A stretch of 64,000 nt of DNA from an uncultured SAR86 cluster bacterium. Lineage in GTDB: Bacteria; Pseudomonadota; Gammaproteobacteria; Magnimaribacterales; D2472. Positions 45,649 to 54,330 of the stretch are shown piece after piece; within the stretch, counting starts at the first letter, position 1; each line of letters opens with the position of its first letter. Below the pieces are notes generated by a model. It was not told the DNA's origin. It was given only the letters and a program-made list of their open reading frames with translations, and did not search any database. The translations under genes and the position numbers were made by a program. The DNA is taken from contig CACEAR010000004.1 in the NCBI GenBank assembly GCA_902557575.1, positions 1 through 64,000 on the forward strand. The letters are read 5' to 3'.

Positions 45649-47679
45649 ATGAAAAGAATATTAATAAATAGTTCTTATAACGACGAATTGCGTGTTGCGC
45701 TGGTTGACGGTGCAAAATTATTTGATTTAGATACAGAAGTTACTGATAGAATTCTTTATAAAGGCAGTATCTTCAAGGCAACAGTTTCTAGGATTGAGCA
45801 AAGCTTAAATGCAGCTTTTGTAGATTTTGGATCAACTAGACATGGATTCTTACCACTTAAAGAGCTATCAAGAAATTTTTACAAAAAAAATTCGCAAGGT
45901 AAGTCAGAGTGCACACTAAAAGAGGGTCAGGAGATACTGGTTCAAATAAATAAAGAGGAAAGAGGCACTAAAGGTGCAACTTTATCAACTCAGATATCCA
46001 TAGCTGGTCGTTTTATGGTTTTAATAGCTAATTCTGATAAATCAGGTGGTATTTCAAGAAGAATTACAGGAGATGATAGAGAAGATCTAAAAAATCAAAT
46101 CTCAAAACTAGATATACCTGAGGGTATGAGTGTGATTATTCGGACTGCTGGTATAGATAGATCATTTGAAGAACTTCAAAATGACCTCAATTATCTTATT
46201 TCTTTATGGGATGATATCAATGCTACGCAAGCTTCAGCAGATTCGCCTCAATTAATTTACAAAGACGATAAGCTAATAGTTCGAGTTTTTAGGGATATTT
46301 TTCGAGATGATATAGAAGAAATTTTAGTGGATGATAAATCTGTATTTGAGGAAGCTAAAAACTTTGCTGAGTTAGTTATTCCTGACCAAAAAGATAAAGT
46401 AAAGCTATATGATGAAGAAATCCCTCTTTTTAATAGGTATCAAATAGAATCACAGATTGAATTAGCTTTCCAAAGAGAAATTTCTCTTCCATCAGGAGGA
46501 TCAATAGTAATTGACCCCACTGAAGCAATGACAACTATTGATATTAATTCAGCTCGATCAACCAAAGGCAAAGATATTGAAGAAACAGCTCTTAAGACAA
46601 ACTTAGAGGCAGCAAAAGAAATTGCAAGACAATTAAGGTTAAGAGATGTTGGTGGATTAATAGTTATAGATTTTATTGATATGCAAAATGAAGATTCACA
46701 AAATAAAGTTGAAAACGCTTTTAGAAAAGCTGTATCGTCTGATAGAGCTAGAATTCAAATAGCGAGCATTTCAAGATTTGGATTACTTGAAATTTCTAGG
46801 CAAAGACTTAAACCCTCATTAAACGAGACATATGACATAGAGCATGTTTTAGTTAGAGGACCCAGATCAATAGGGCAATCGATTTTAAGAATTATTGGCG
46901 AAGATGTAGCTAAAGATAATACTGCAGAAATACAGGTTTATGTTCCTGCAGATGTTGCAAGCTACTTATTAAATGAGAAAAGAAGAGATATTCTTAGTAT
47001 TGAGGATTCCACAGGTGTAAAAATCTTAATTATTGCTGATCCTTATAAATCAAGACCATATTACAAGGTAGTAAGAATTAAAGATTCAGAAGTAAAGAAA
47101 AAATCTTCATATGACTTAACACCTGATAGCCCCAAACCAGATACTGATTGGAGAGATGAAAAATCTGGATCAAAGCCTAACCCTCTGGTAGACGCCACTG
47201 ACCATAAAAAGAATCACAAATCTGGTGGTGGTATTTTAAGCTGGATCAAAAGTTTAACTGCTTCACCGCAACCAAAAAAAACAACAAAGAAAAAATCTCC
47301 TCAAAAAAGACGTCCTCGCAAGGGAAATTATAAGAAAAAGAATGCTAATACCTCTAAATCTAGACCAAACAGAAAACCTTCTTCATCTAAGAATACAAGA
47401 AGACCTTCAACATCTAAGAGTTCAGGAAGACCTTCAACATCTAAGAGTTCAGGAAGACCTTCAACATCTAAGAGTAGAGGAAGACCTTCAAAGTCTGTTG
47501 ATAGGAAGCCAAAAAATGACTCTAGAACAAAAGATATGCGAACAAAAGCTCCATCAAGAAAACCCAGGGTAGAAAAAGATACTTCCAAAAAAATATCTGG
47601 CAGACAGGATATTGTTAAGGAAACAAAAAAGAAGCCTGAGCCCCCTACTAGAGCTTTGAACGATCCTCGAGATAACTAG
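45649..47679 (+). CDS. rne: Ribonuclease E, short form
   Basis: Major endoribonuclease of mRNA decay and tRNA/rRNA processing. The start ATG at 45649 follows AAAGGAG, and MKRILINSSYNDELRVALVDG is the family opening. The catalytic half has the S1 domain (KATVSRIEQSLNAAFVDFG), the DNase I-like metal site (GGLIVIDFIDM), and RFGLLEISRQRL. The expected Zn-link motif is replaced by the region DIEHVLVRGPRSIG, with no CPxCxGxG. A short hydrophobic/amphipathic stretch GGILSWIKSLTA (about 526-538) resembles the membrane-targeting segment. The tail is Lys/Arg/Ser/Pro-rich with a nine-residue repeat. At 676 residues it lacks most of the E. coli degradosome scaffold. It overlaps convergent nudC by 32 bp. 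Confidence 0.93.
   Translation: MKRILINSSYNDELRVALVDGAKLFDLDTEVTDRILYKGSIFKATVSRIEQSLNAAFVDFGSTRHGFLPLKELSRNFYKKNSQGKSECTLKEGQEILVQINKEERGTKGATLSTQISIAGRFMVLIANSDKSGGISRRITGDDREDLKNQISKLDIPEGMSVIIRTAGIDRSFEELQNDLNYLISLWDDINATQASADSPQLIYKDDKLIVRVFRDIFRDDIEEILVDDKSVFEEAKNFAELVIPDQKDKVKLYDEEIPLFNRYQIESQIELAFQREISLPSGGSIVIDPTEAMTTIDINSARSTKGKDIEETALKTNLEAAKEIARQLRLRDVGGLIVIDFIDMQNEDSQNKVENAFRKAVSSDRARIQIASISRFGLLEISRQRLKPSLNETYDIEHVLVRGPRSIGQSILRIIGEDVAKDNTAEIQVYVPADVASYLLNEKRRDILSIEDSTGVKILIIADPYKSRPYYKVVRIKDSEVKKKSSYDLTPDSPKPDTDWRDEKSGSKPNPLVDATDHKKNHKSGGGILSWIKSLTASPQPKKTTKKKSPQKRRPRKGNYKKKNANTSKSRPNRKPSSSKNTRRPSTSKSSGRPSTSKSSGRPSTSKSRGRPSKSVDRKPKNDSRTKDMRTKAPSRKPRVEKDTSKKISGRQDIVKETKKKPEPPTRALNDPRDN
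47401..47496 (+). repeat. 27-bp tandem repeats inside the rne tail
   Basis: Three consecutive 27-bp units begin at 47401, 47428 and 47455, followed by a partial fourth from 47482. The first two are identical; the third differs by a few bases near its end. They encode the basic nonapeptide RPSTSKSSG, and a degenerate earlier copy (KPSSSKNTR) precedes them. The array stays in frame, so copy number changes would alter tail length without disrupting the enzyme. Arg/Lys-rich repeats probably bind RNA. Confidence 0.9.
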
Positions 47680-48463
47680 ATATAAGCTGTCCCGAGATTG
47701 ATAATTTAGGTGGCACATTCGGAAGGTCATCTATTTTGAACCATTTGGCATCCTCAAGTTCTGCTTCTTCTATTTTTATTTCACCTGATTCGTATTCACA
47801 AAAATATCCAAGCATTAGCTGACTAGGAAATGGCCATGGCTGACTTCCAAAATATGTAATATTTTTAACAGAAACATTTACTTCTTCCATAACCTCTCTT
47901 CTGAGAGCCTCTTCTGCTGTTTCACCGGCTTCGATAAAGCCAGCTAAAGTGCTGTACCAGTTTTCAGGGAAAAATTTGTTTCTTGCTAGCAAAACTTCGT
48001 CTCCTCTTGTAACTAACGTTATTATGCAAGGCGAGATCTTTGGATAAATAAATTCTTGATTGCAAGGTCTAACAAAAGCACCCTCTTTTTCTTGAAATGA
48101 TAATTTTCCCGAACATCGAGAACAGTATTTAGTTTCATCAATCCAATGCACCAACTGCTTAGCAGTGAAAACAACTCCATCATTTTCTGGATTAAAGTTC
48201 GCTAAAGTTCTTATTTCAATTAATTCTGCATCTTCAGGTTTATTTACTAAAGTTATGTCTTTTAAGTTAACCGCATAAATGTATTCATCATCATCGTGAT
48301 AAATACCTATTCTTGCCATATCAATATCACCTTCTAAAATTAAATAATTTGCATCAAATTTATAAGATTTTTCTGATTTATCGTATAAAATCTTATTTTC
48401 TGAAATAAAAATATATTTGTTGTTATTTGATTCAGAGAAATTTTTAAAACGAGATCCAGACAT
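47648..48463 (-). CDS. nudC: NADH pyrophosphatase / NAD-capped RNA hydrolase NudC
   Basis: A 271-residue Nudix enzyme that splits NADH and removes NAD caps from RNA. The Nudix box is GFIEAGETAEEALRREVMEEV, and the NudC-specific SQPWPFPSQLM follows it. The zinc-ribbon region has CSRC, but the second pair, CxxC in E. coli, has only one cysteine (RPCNQEFIYP), so zinc binding may be altered. The N-terminal domain is divergent, as usual. It is convergent with rne, another RNA-decay gene, overlapping it by 32 bp, and divergent from nhaB by 14 bp. Confidence 0.93.
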   Translation of the reverse strand: MSGSRFKNFSESNNNKYIFISENKILYDKSEKSYKFDANYLILEGDIDMARIGIYHDDDEYIYAVNLKDITLVNKPEDAELIEIRTLANFNPENDGVVFTAKQLVHWIDETKYCSRCSGKLSFQEKEGAFVRPCNQEFIYPKISPCIITLVTRGDEVLLARNKFFPENWYSTLAGFIEAGETAEEALRREVMEEVNVSVKNITYFGSQPWPFPSQLMLGYFCEYESGEIKIEEAELEDAKWFKIDDLPNVPPKLSISGQLISSYLEDRSKL

Positions 48464-48477
48464 AAGTAGTAATCATA

Positions 48478-49998
48478 ATGAATATATCCTTAATGTATAG
48501 TATGTTTTTAGGTGATTCACCCAGATGGTATAAACAAGCAATCCTTAGCTTTCTTATAATCAATCCAATACTACTCATCGTCCTTAATTCGCTTGGTTTA
48601 AATGGTGGATTCATAATGGGCTGGATAATTCTGTTACAGTTCATTTTTACCTTAGCGCTAGCACTTAAATGTTACCCTCTTCAGCCAGGTGGTCTTCTTG
48701 CAATTGAAGCATTAGTAATGGATCTTTCAAATCCATATTCAATGATGCATGAAATAGAGGCAAATATAGAGGTAATTCTATTACTTGTTTTTATGGTGGC
48801 TGGAATTTTCTTTATGAAAAATCTAATGCTTACTATATTTACTAAACTACTTCTAAACGTTAAATCAAAAGTTTGGCTTTCTCTACTCTACTGTTTTACT
48901 GCAGCTTTTTTATCAGCTTTTCTAGATGCTCTTACAGTAACAGCAGTTTTAATTGGAGTTACAGTTGGATTTTATAGAATTTATCATTTAATAATTTCGA
49001 ATAAATATTTTGATGATACCGCTCATGATATTCATAATGATGCATCTATTGATTCTCTTAAAGTTGAGGAACTAGATGACTTTAAAGGTTTCTTAAGACA
49101 GTTAATTATGCACGGTGCCGTTGGTACTGCTCTTGGAGGTGTATGCACAATTGTTGGTGAGCCTCAAAATTTATTAATTGCAAATATTGCTGGCTGGGAT
49201 TTTATTGAATTTTTCTTATATATGGCACCAGTTACAATGCCGGTATTTGTTGCCGGATTATTGGTTTGTTTTTGCTTAGAGCGATTTAAGTTAGCAGGTT
49301 TTGGATCAGAGTTGTCAGGAAATATAAGAACTATTTTTGCTGAATATGCAGCATACGAAGATGAAATTAGCAAAAATGACGACAAGAAAAAAGCTGAACT
49401 TGCAGTTGAATTATTTGTTTTAGTCTTATTGATCTTTGCCCTTGCTTTCCATATTGCTGAAGTTGGGATTATTGGTCTTGGCGTTATAATTCTCTTAACT
49501 TCCTTTAAAGGTATTACTCATGAGCATTATTTAGGAGATGCTTTTAAAGAGGCTTTACCTTTCACTGCTTTACTTTGTGTCTTCTTCGCTATTGTTAGCG
49601 TTATACATGAGCAACACTTATTTACCCCTGTTATCAATTATGTTCTTACTTTTAGTATTGAAAGTCAGACCAGTATCTTCTTTATTGCGAACGGAGTTCT
49701 ATCTGCAATTAGTGATAATGTTTTTGTAGCTACAATTTATATAAATGAAGTTAAGGCTCTTCTTGATGCAGGTAAGATTTCTTTAGAGCATTTTAATAAT
49801 CTCACAATTGCTATTAATACAGGAACGAATATACCGAGTATTGCTACTCCAAATGGTCAGGCAGCATTTCTTTTCTTGCTTACCTCCTCTCTTGCTCCAT
49901 TAATTAACTTATCTTATTTCAGAATGGTTTTAATGGCGCTCCCATATACAATTGTTCTCACGATAGTAGCCCTCATTTCAGTTTATTTATTCATCTAA
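48478..49998 (+). CDS. nhaB: Na+/H+ antiporter NhaB
   Basis: A 506-residue membrane antiporter expelling Na+ in exchange for protons. The start [14 protein letters not shown] and the segments [42 protein letters not shown] and [16 protein letters not shown] match NhaB along its length. It has about a dozen hydrophobic helices. Its stop codon directly precedes the dusA ATG. Together with Na+-NQR and the AGCS symporter it forms a sodium circuit. Confidence 0.96.
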   Translation: MNISLMYSMFLGDSPRWYKQAILSFLIINPILLIVLNSLGLNGGFIMGWIILLQFIFTLALALKCYPLQPGGLLAIEALVMDLSNPYSMMHEIEANIEVILLLVFMVAGIFFMKNLMLTIFTKLLLNVKSKVWLSLLYCFTAAFLSAFLDALTVTAVLIGVTVGFYRIYHLIISNKYFDDTAHDIHNDASIDSLKVEELDDFKGFLRQLIMHGAVGTALGGVCTIVGEPQNLLIANIAGWDFIEFFLYMAPVTMPVFVAGLLVCFCLERFKLAGFGSELSGNIRTIFAEYAAYEDEISKNDDKKKAELAVELFVLVLLIFALAFHIAEVGIIGLGVIILLTSFKGITHEHYLGDAFKEALPFTALLCVFFAIVSVIHEQHLFTPVINYVLTFSIESQTSIFFIANGVLSAISDNVFVATIYINEVKALLDAGKISLEHFNNLTIAINTGTNIPSIATPNGQAAFLFLLTSSLAPLINLSYFRMVLMALPYTIVLTIVALISVYLFI

Positions 49999-50958
49999 AT
50001 GTCACTAGATCGAAGGTTCTGCGTAGCTCCTATGATGAGATACACAGACATGCATGAAAGATTCTTTTTAAGACTCATATCTAAACAAGCAGTCCTTTAT
50101 ACAGAAATGATTTCTACAGGAGCCCTAATACATGGAAATTGCGATTATCAGTTAGATTTTAATAAAGAGGAACATCCTGTAGCTGTTCAATTTGGTGGTT
50201 CTTCACCTCAAGAGTTATCTCAATGCTCAATAAAGGCTGAAAAAAAGGGATACGATGAAATTAACCTGAATATAGGTTGCCCATCTGAAAGAGTGCAAAA
50301 AGGTAATTTTGGCGTATGTTTAATGCTTGAACCTGACTTGGTTGCAGATTGTACAAGAAAAATGAGGAAGTCCGTAGATATTCCTGTCACTGTTAAATGC
50401 AGAACTGGTGTTGATGATAATGATGATTACGAGTTTTTAAAATCATTTATAAGTACCGTAAAAGATTCTGGTGTTAAAACTTTTATAATCCATGCAAGGA
50501 AAGGAATTTTAAAAGGTTTAAGCCCAAGACAAAATAGAAACATCCCACCTTTAAACTATCAAAAGGTTTATTCAATCAAGGATGACTTCCCAGATTTAGA
50601 AATTATTATTAACGGCGGCATCAAAAATATTAGTGAAGCAAAAAATCATCTTAATTTTGTTGATGGAGTTATGTTGGGAAGAGCAGCTTATGATGATCCT
50701 TTTATGCTCAGTGATATAGATTCTGAAATTTACTCAAATACCAAGATAGAGATAAGCAGAAAAGATCTTCTCACAGAATATTTAGATTATGTTCATGTTA
50801 TGACTAAAAGAGGTTATGACCCTAAAATTATGTTGAAACATGTATTTGGACTTAAAAAAGGTGAAAAGGATGCTAAAAGATTTAGGGTAAAAGTAGCTGA
50901 GATTATGAACTCATCGAGTCTGGTTGAAAACAAAGATGAGTTACTATCAATGGTTTAG
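49999..50958 (+). CDS. dusA: tRNA-dihydrouridine synthase A
   Basis: FMN enzyme reducing U20/U20a in tRNA D-loops. The 319-residue TIM barrel opens with RRFCVAPMMRYTDMHERFF. The active-site cysteine is in SERVQKGNFGVCLM, and CPSERVQKG, HARKGILKGLSP, NGGIKNISEA and GRAAYDDPF are DusA signatures. It starts directly after nhaB with no intergenic base, so translation is probably coupled. The TAG stop interlocks with mlaA's TAA through TTAG. Confidence 0.95.
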   Translation: MSLDRRFCVAPMMRYTDMHERFFLRLISKQAVLYTEMISTGALIHGNCDYQLDFNKEEHPVAVQFGGSSPQELSQCSIKAEKKGYDEINLNIGCPSERVQKGNFGVCLMLEPDLVADCTRKMRKSVDIPVTVKCRTGVDDNDDYEFLKSFISTVKDSGVKTFIIHARKGILKGLSPRQNRNIPPLNYQKVYSIKDDFPDLEIIINGGIKNISEAKNHLNFVDGVMLGRAAYDDPFMLSDIDSEIYSNTKIEISRKDLLTEYLDYVHVMTKRGYDPKIMLKHVFGLKKGEKDAKRFRVKVAEIMNSSSLVENKDELLSMV

Positions 50959-51653
50959 TCATCTCCAAATATATCGTCCATATCATCTAGAAATTCATCA
51001 TCCTCAGTCGAACCATTATTAATTTCATATTTTCTAGACTGTATATAAGCATCTTTAACAAAAATATACTTATCTCCAATAATAAGTGTTTCAGCATCCA
51101 GAAGGCGCTCTCTAGTCTCTAGAGCATCAATACCTACCAATGTTATCTTTACATCATTATCTTCCATTGCGAATGTACCGGAAAGGAAGCTTGAAATTGG
51201 TCTGCTCAATAAATCTCTTGGATTGCTTGGGCCTAAGAAGGGAATCATAATATAAGGACCTGAATCAAAACCCCAAACACCAAGTGTTTGTCCAAAATCT
51301 TCTTCGTGTCTTTCAAGACCCATTTTTGATGCAACATCAATTAAACCAAATAATCCAATAGAAGAGTTGACAACAAATCTTCCAGCATCATTGAACGCAT
51401 ACTTAATTTCTCCCTGGAGTATTTGATTTATAGTGGTATCAATTTCTTCAAGATTATTAAAAAAGTTTGTCACTCCTGTTCTGGCAAATTGAGGTGTAAC
51501 TTTTCTATATGTTAAGGCAGCTGGCTTTAAAAGTTTTTCATCTAATTTCTCATTAAAGATAAAAATGTCCCTATTTAGATCCTCAAATGGATCATTTATT
51601 TCTTCACCAAAGATTGGAAAAGATAATAATAAAATAAGTAAAAATCTATTCAT
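50955..51653 (-). CDS. mlaA: MlaA/VacJ-like outer-membrane lipid asymmetry protein
   Basis: Removes misplaced phospholipids from the outer leaflet of the outer membrane through the Mla pathway. The 232-residue protein has the family core NDPFEDLNRDIFIFNEKLDE, NFFNNLEEIDTTINQILQG, EDFGQTLGVWGFDSGPYIMIPFLGPSNPRD (in parts) and an acidic C-terminus (DDEFLDDMDDIFGDD). The signal peptide MNRFLLILLLSFPIFGEE has no lipobox cysteine, unlike E. coli MlaA, so this form is probably not lipidated. It starts 8 bp inside the mrp end. Other mla genes are not in the window. Confidence 0.92.
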   Translation of the reverse strand: MNRFLLILLLSFPIFGEEINDPFEDLNRDIFIFNEKLDEKLLKPAALTYRKVTPQFARTGVTNFFNNLEEIDTTINQILQGEIKYAFNDAGRFVVNSSIGLFGLIDVASKMGLERHEEDFGQTLGVWGFDSGPYIMIPFLGPSNPRDLLSRPISSFLSGTFAMEDNDVKITLVGIDALETRERLLDAETLIIGDKYIFVKDAYIQSRKYEINNGSTEDDEFLDDMDDIFGDD

Positions 51654-52341
51654 GCTCTTTGATTGTTCGTATTGTATTTAGAAATAAAGGATCTAATTTT
51701 AAATCATCAAATGGATATGTTGAATCTATGAATTTTTTATAATATTCAACCCTATCTAAAACTGTATTCTCAGTTTCTAAGTTAAAACTCTGGAAATCAT
51801 CACTCTGATGAATGTTGTTTAGGATAATGCCTAAGACTTTAGTATTTAAGCTTGCAAAAACATGTTCAGATCTCCTTAAATCTGCAATTGATAATTTAGA
51901 TATAGTTGATACTAAAATTACAAAATCAGGAACAATTTTTTGACATACCGTTAAATAAGCATCACCTGTCCCAGGAGGCATATCAATTAATAGAAAATCT
52001 AGTTCGTCCCAATTAGTTTTTTCATATATCTGGTTGATGGCAGAGCTCAACATGGGCCCTCTCCAGATAGCAGCATTTTTATCGAGTAAGAATCCTAAAG
52101 AGTTTAGTGAAATATTATCAACTTTTTTTGGTATATATGGTCTGTCAGTATTTTTTTTATCTACTTCGATATTTTTATCATTAATGTCGAATAATATATC
52201 TTGATTAGGGCCGTAAATATCTGCATCTAAAATACCAACTTTGCTATCCTTTGATAGAACTGTAGCTAAAAAAGAGCAAACAGTTGATTTACCAACTCCT
52301 CCTTTTGCTGAAGCAATTGCAATAGTTTTTTTTATAGTCAT
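51646..52341 (-). CDS. mrp: Mrp/ApbC-like P-loop ATPase, reduced form
   Basis: A 231-residue NTPase of the Mrp/NBP35 branch, which carries Fe-S clusters. It has the deviant Walker A KGGVGKST near the N-terminus, LDADIYGPNQD, MLSSAINQI and IDMPPGTGDAYLTVCQ, all Mrp signatures. It lacks the N-terminal DUF59 domain, and the usual ENM-x-C-x-x-C segment reads GIILNNIHQSDD, so the cluster-binding cysteines are missing. The gene is divergent from metG by 39 bp, as mrp is in E. coli, which supports orthology despite the reduction. It may act in partitioning or another assembly step instead. Confidence 0.8.
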   Translation of the reverse strand: MTIKKTIAIASAKGGVGKSTVCSFLATVLSKDSKVGILDADIYGPNQDILFDINDKNIEVDKKNTDRPYIPKKVDNISLNSLGFLLDKNAAIWRGPMLSSAINQIYEKTNWDELDFLLIDMPPGTGDAYLTVCQKIVPDFVILVSTISKLSIADLRRSEHVFASLNTKVLGIILNNIHQSDDFQSFNLETENTVLDRVEYYKKFIDSTYPFDDLKLDPLFLNTIRTIKEHE

Positions 52342-52380
52342 TATCTAATTAACTTATAATATATTAAAAATTATCACAAA

Positions 52381-54330
52381 ATGAAATCACGCAAGATTCT
52401 GGTAACAAGCGCATTGCCATATGCCAATGGTTCAATACATATTGGACATGTTCTTGAATCTGTAATTACTGATATTTGGGTAAGATACCAAAATATTAAT
52501 GGTAATGAATGTCTCTACTTTTGTGCAGATGATACGCACGGAACACCTATCATGCTCAAAGCCAAAGAGCTTGGAATAGATCCTGAAGAACTTATTAAAA
52601 GAACTAGAGAGGAGCACATAAAAAGTTATTCAAGATTTAATATTAATTTTGATAATTTTTATACTACTCATTCTGATGAGAACAAAAAATATGCTGAAGA
52701 TATTTATCAAAAGTGTAAAGAAGGAAATCTAATCTTTAAAAAAGAAATTGAACAGTTTTATGACTCAGAAGAAGGCTTATTCTTATCTGATAGATTTATA
52801 AAAGGTACATGTCCAAAATGTGGCGCTGAAGATCAGTATGGTGATGGTTGTTCTGTCTGTGGCACGACTTATACACCTGATGATTTACTAAATCCCGTAT
52901 CGTCATTATCGAATTCTGAGCTTACCAAGAAAAGAACTGAACATGTATTTTTTGATTTGCCTCAAATGAAAGATTTTCTTGAGAATTATCTCAAAGACTT
53001 AACTCTTCAAGATCCTATAAAAAATAAACTTAATGAATGGATTGAAGATGGGTTAAAGCCATGGGATATATCAAGAGACAAGCCATACTTTGGATTTGAA
53101 ATACCCGGAGAGAATGATAAATATTTTTATGTTTGGCTTGATGCACCAATTGGATATTTAGCTTCTGCAAAAAATTGGGCAGAAAACAATAATATGGATA
53201 TGAAAGATTTATGGGGTGAAAGCTCTGATTATGAAATTCATCATTTTATTGGAAAAGATATTGCTTATTTTCATGCCCTATTCTGGCCAGCACTTTTAAA
53301 GTCATCAAATATTCGCTTACCTGAGTCAATTAATGTTCATGGGTTTTTAACTATTGATGGTGAGAAGATGTCAAAATCCAATGGAACCTTTATAAATGCA
53401 GACGACTTTGCTGAAAACTATGATGGTGAGTTATTAAGATATTATTTTGCTGATAAGTTTAATAATTCAATTGATGATCTAGATTTTAATGAAGATGAAT
53501 TTATTCAAAAAATTAATTCAGATATCGTCGGTAAATATTTAAATATTGCTAGCAGAGTTTCAAAATTTATTGAGAAGAATGGTAATAATCTCTCTGCAAA
53601 CTTAGATGAGGACTTTATTGAGAAAAATCTATCAATGATCGATGAAGTGATTGAGCATTATGAAAACTTAAATCTTTCTAAATCTGTAAAAATTATTATG
53701 AAGATGGCAGATGAAGTTAATAAATATATTAATGAGAATGAGCCTTGGAAATCCAGTGAAGAAAAGGCTGTTGAGGTATCATCGACAGCAATTAACTGTT
53801 TTAGAGTTATCTCAATATTGCTTAATCCTGTTCTACCAACAATAACATCAAAGGCTTTAGAGGTATTTAATGATAGTGCTGCAAATGATTTTAATAACAT
53901 TAAGGGTTATCTTGTAGATACAAAAATTAATCCATATAAGCCCCTATTAAAAAGATTAGAAAAAGCTAAAATAAATGAGGAAATTGAAATGGAAGATTCA
54001 AATTTAATTAATATCAAAGATTTTGCAAAGGTTGAGCTTCGCGTAGCTAAAATTGTTAAAGCTGAAGGCATAGAAGAAGCTGATAAGCTCATAAAATTAC
54101 ATCTTGATGTGGGTGATCTTGGTGAAAGAACTGTTTTTGCTGGCATAAAAAGTGCATATGATCCTGAGAGTCTTAATGGAAGACATGTTGTATTAGTTGC
54201 AAATCTTGAGCCAAGGAAAATGAAATTTGGAGTATCGGAAGGAATGGTCTTAGCGTCTAGCAATGATGAGGGATCAATTTATTTAATATCACCAGATGAA
54301 GGTGCAAAGCCAGGTCAGTTAGTTAAATAA
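52381..54330 (+). CDS. metG: Methionyl-tRNA synthetase
   Basis: Charges tRNA-Met, including the initiator. The 649-residue class I enzyme has HIGH motif IHIGHVLE, a zinc knuckle (CPKCGAEDQYGDGCSVCG), the KMSKSNGT loop, and a C-terminal tRNA-binding OB domain (DFAKVELRVAKIVKAEG onward, about 545-649). The ATG at 52381 begins KSRKILVTSALPYANGSIHI. Its stop overlaps the fnr ATG by one base (TAATG). Confidence 0.97.
   Translation: MKSRKILVTSALPYANGSIHIGHVLESVITDIWVRYQNINGNECLYFCADDTHGTPIMLKAKELGIDPEELIKRTREEHIKSYSRFNINFDNFYTTHSDENKKYAEDIYQKCKEGNLIFKKEIEQFYDSEEGLFLSDRFIKGTCPKCGAEDQYGDGCSVCGTTYTPDDLLNPVSSLSNSELTKKRTEHVFFDLPQMKDFLENYLKDLTLQDPIKNKLNEWIEDGLKPWDISRDKPYFGFEIPGENDKYFYVWLDAPIGYLASAKNWAENNNMDMKDLWGESSDYEIHHFIGKDIAYFHALFWPALLKSSNIRLPESINVHGFLTIDGEKMSKSNGTFINADDFAENYDGELLRYYFADKFNNSIDDLDFNEDEFIQKINSDIVGKYLNIASRVSKFIEKNGNNLSANLDEDFIEKNLSMIDEVIEHYENLNLSKSVKIIMKMADEVNKYINENEPWKSSEEKAVEVSSTAINCFRVISILLNPVLPTITSKALEVFNDSAANDFNNIKGYLVDTKINPYKPLLKRLEKAKINEEIEMEDSNLINIKDFAKVELRVAKIVKAEGIEEADKLIKLHLDVGDLGERTVFAGIKSAYDPESLNGRHVVLVANLEPRKMKFGVSEGMVLASSNDEGSIYLISPDEGAKPGQLVK

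Noticed and set aside
47401-47496. Repeat array considered as a CRISPR
   Set aside because: The units are contiguous with no spacers and encode an in-frame peptide repeat.
47328-47588. Repetitive open frames on both other frames of the rne tail
   Set aside because: They are low-complexity shadows of the 27-bp repeats (leucine/glutamate runs) and have no independent support.
53907-54263. A 118-codon minus-strand open frame opposite metG
   Set aside because: It lies wholly within the tRNA-binding end of metG, which is a strong match, and has no recognisable domain or start signal.
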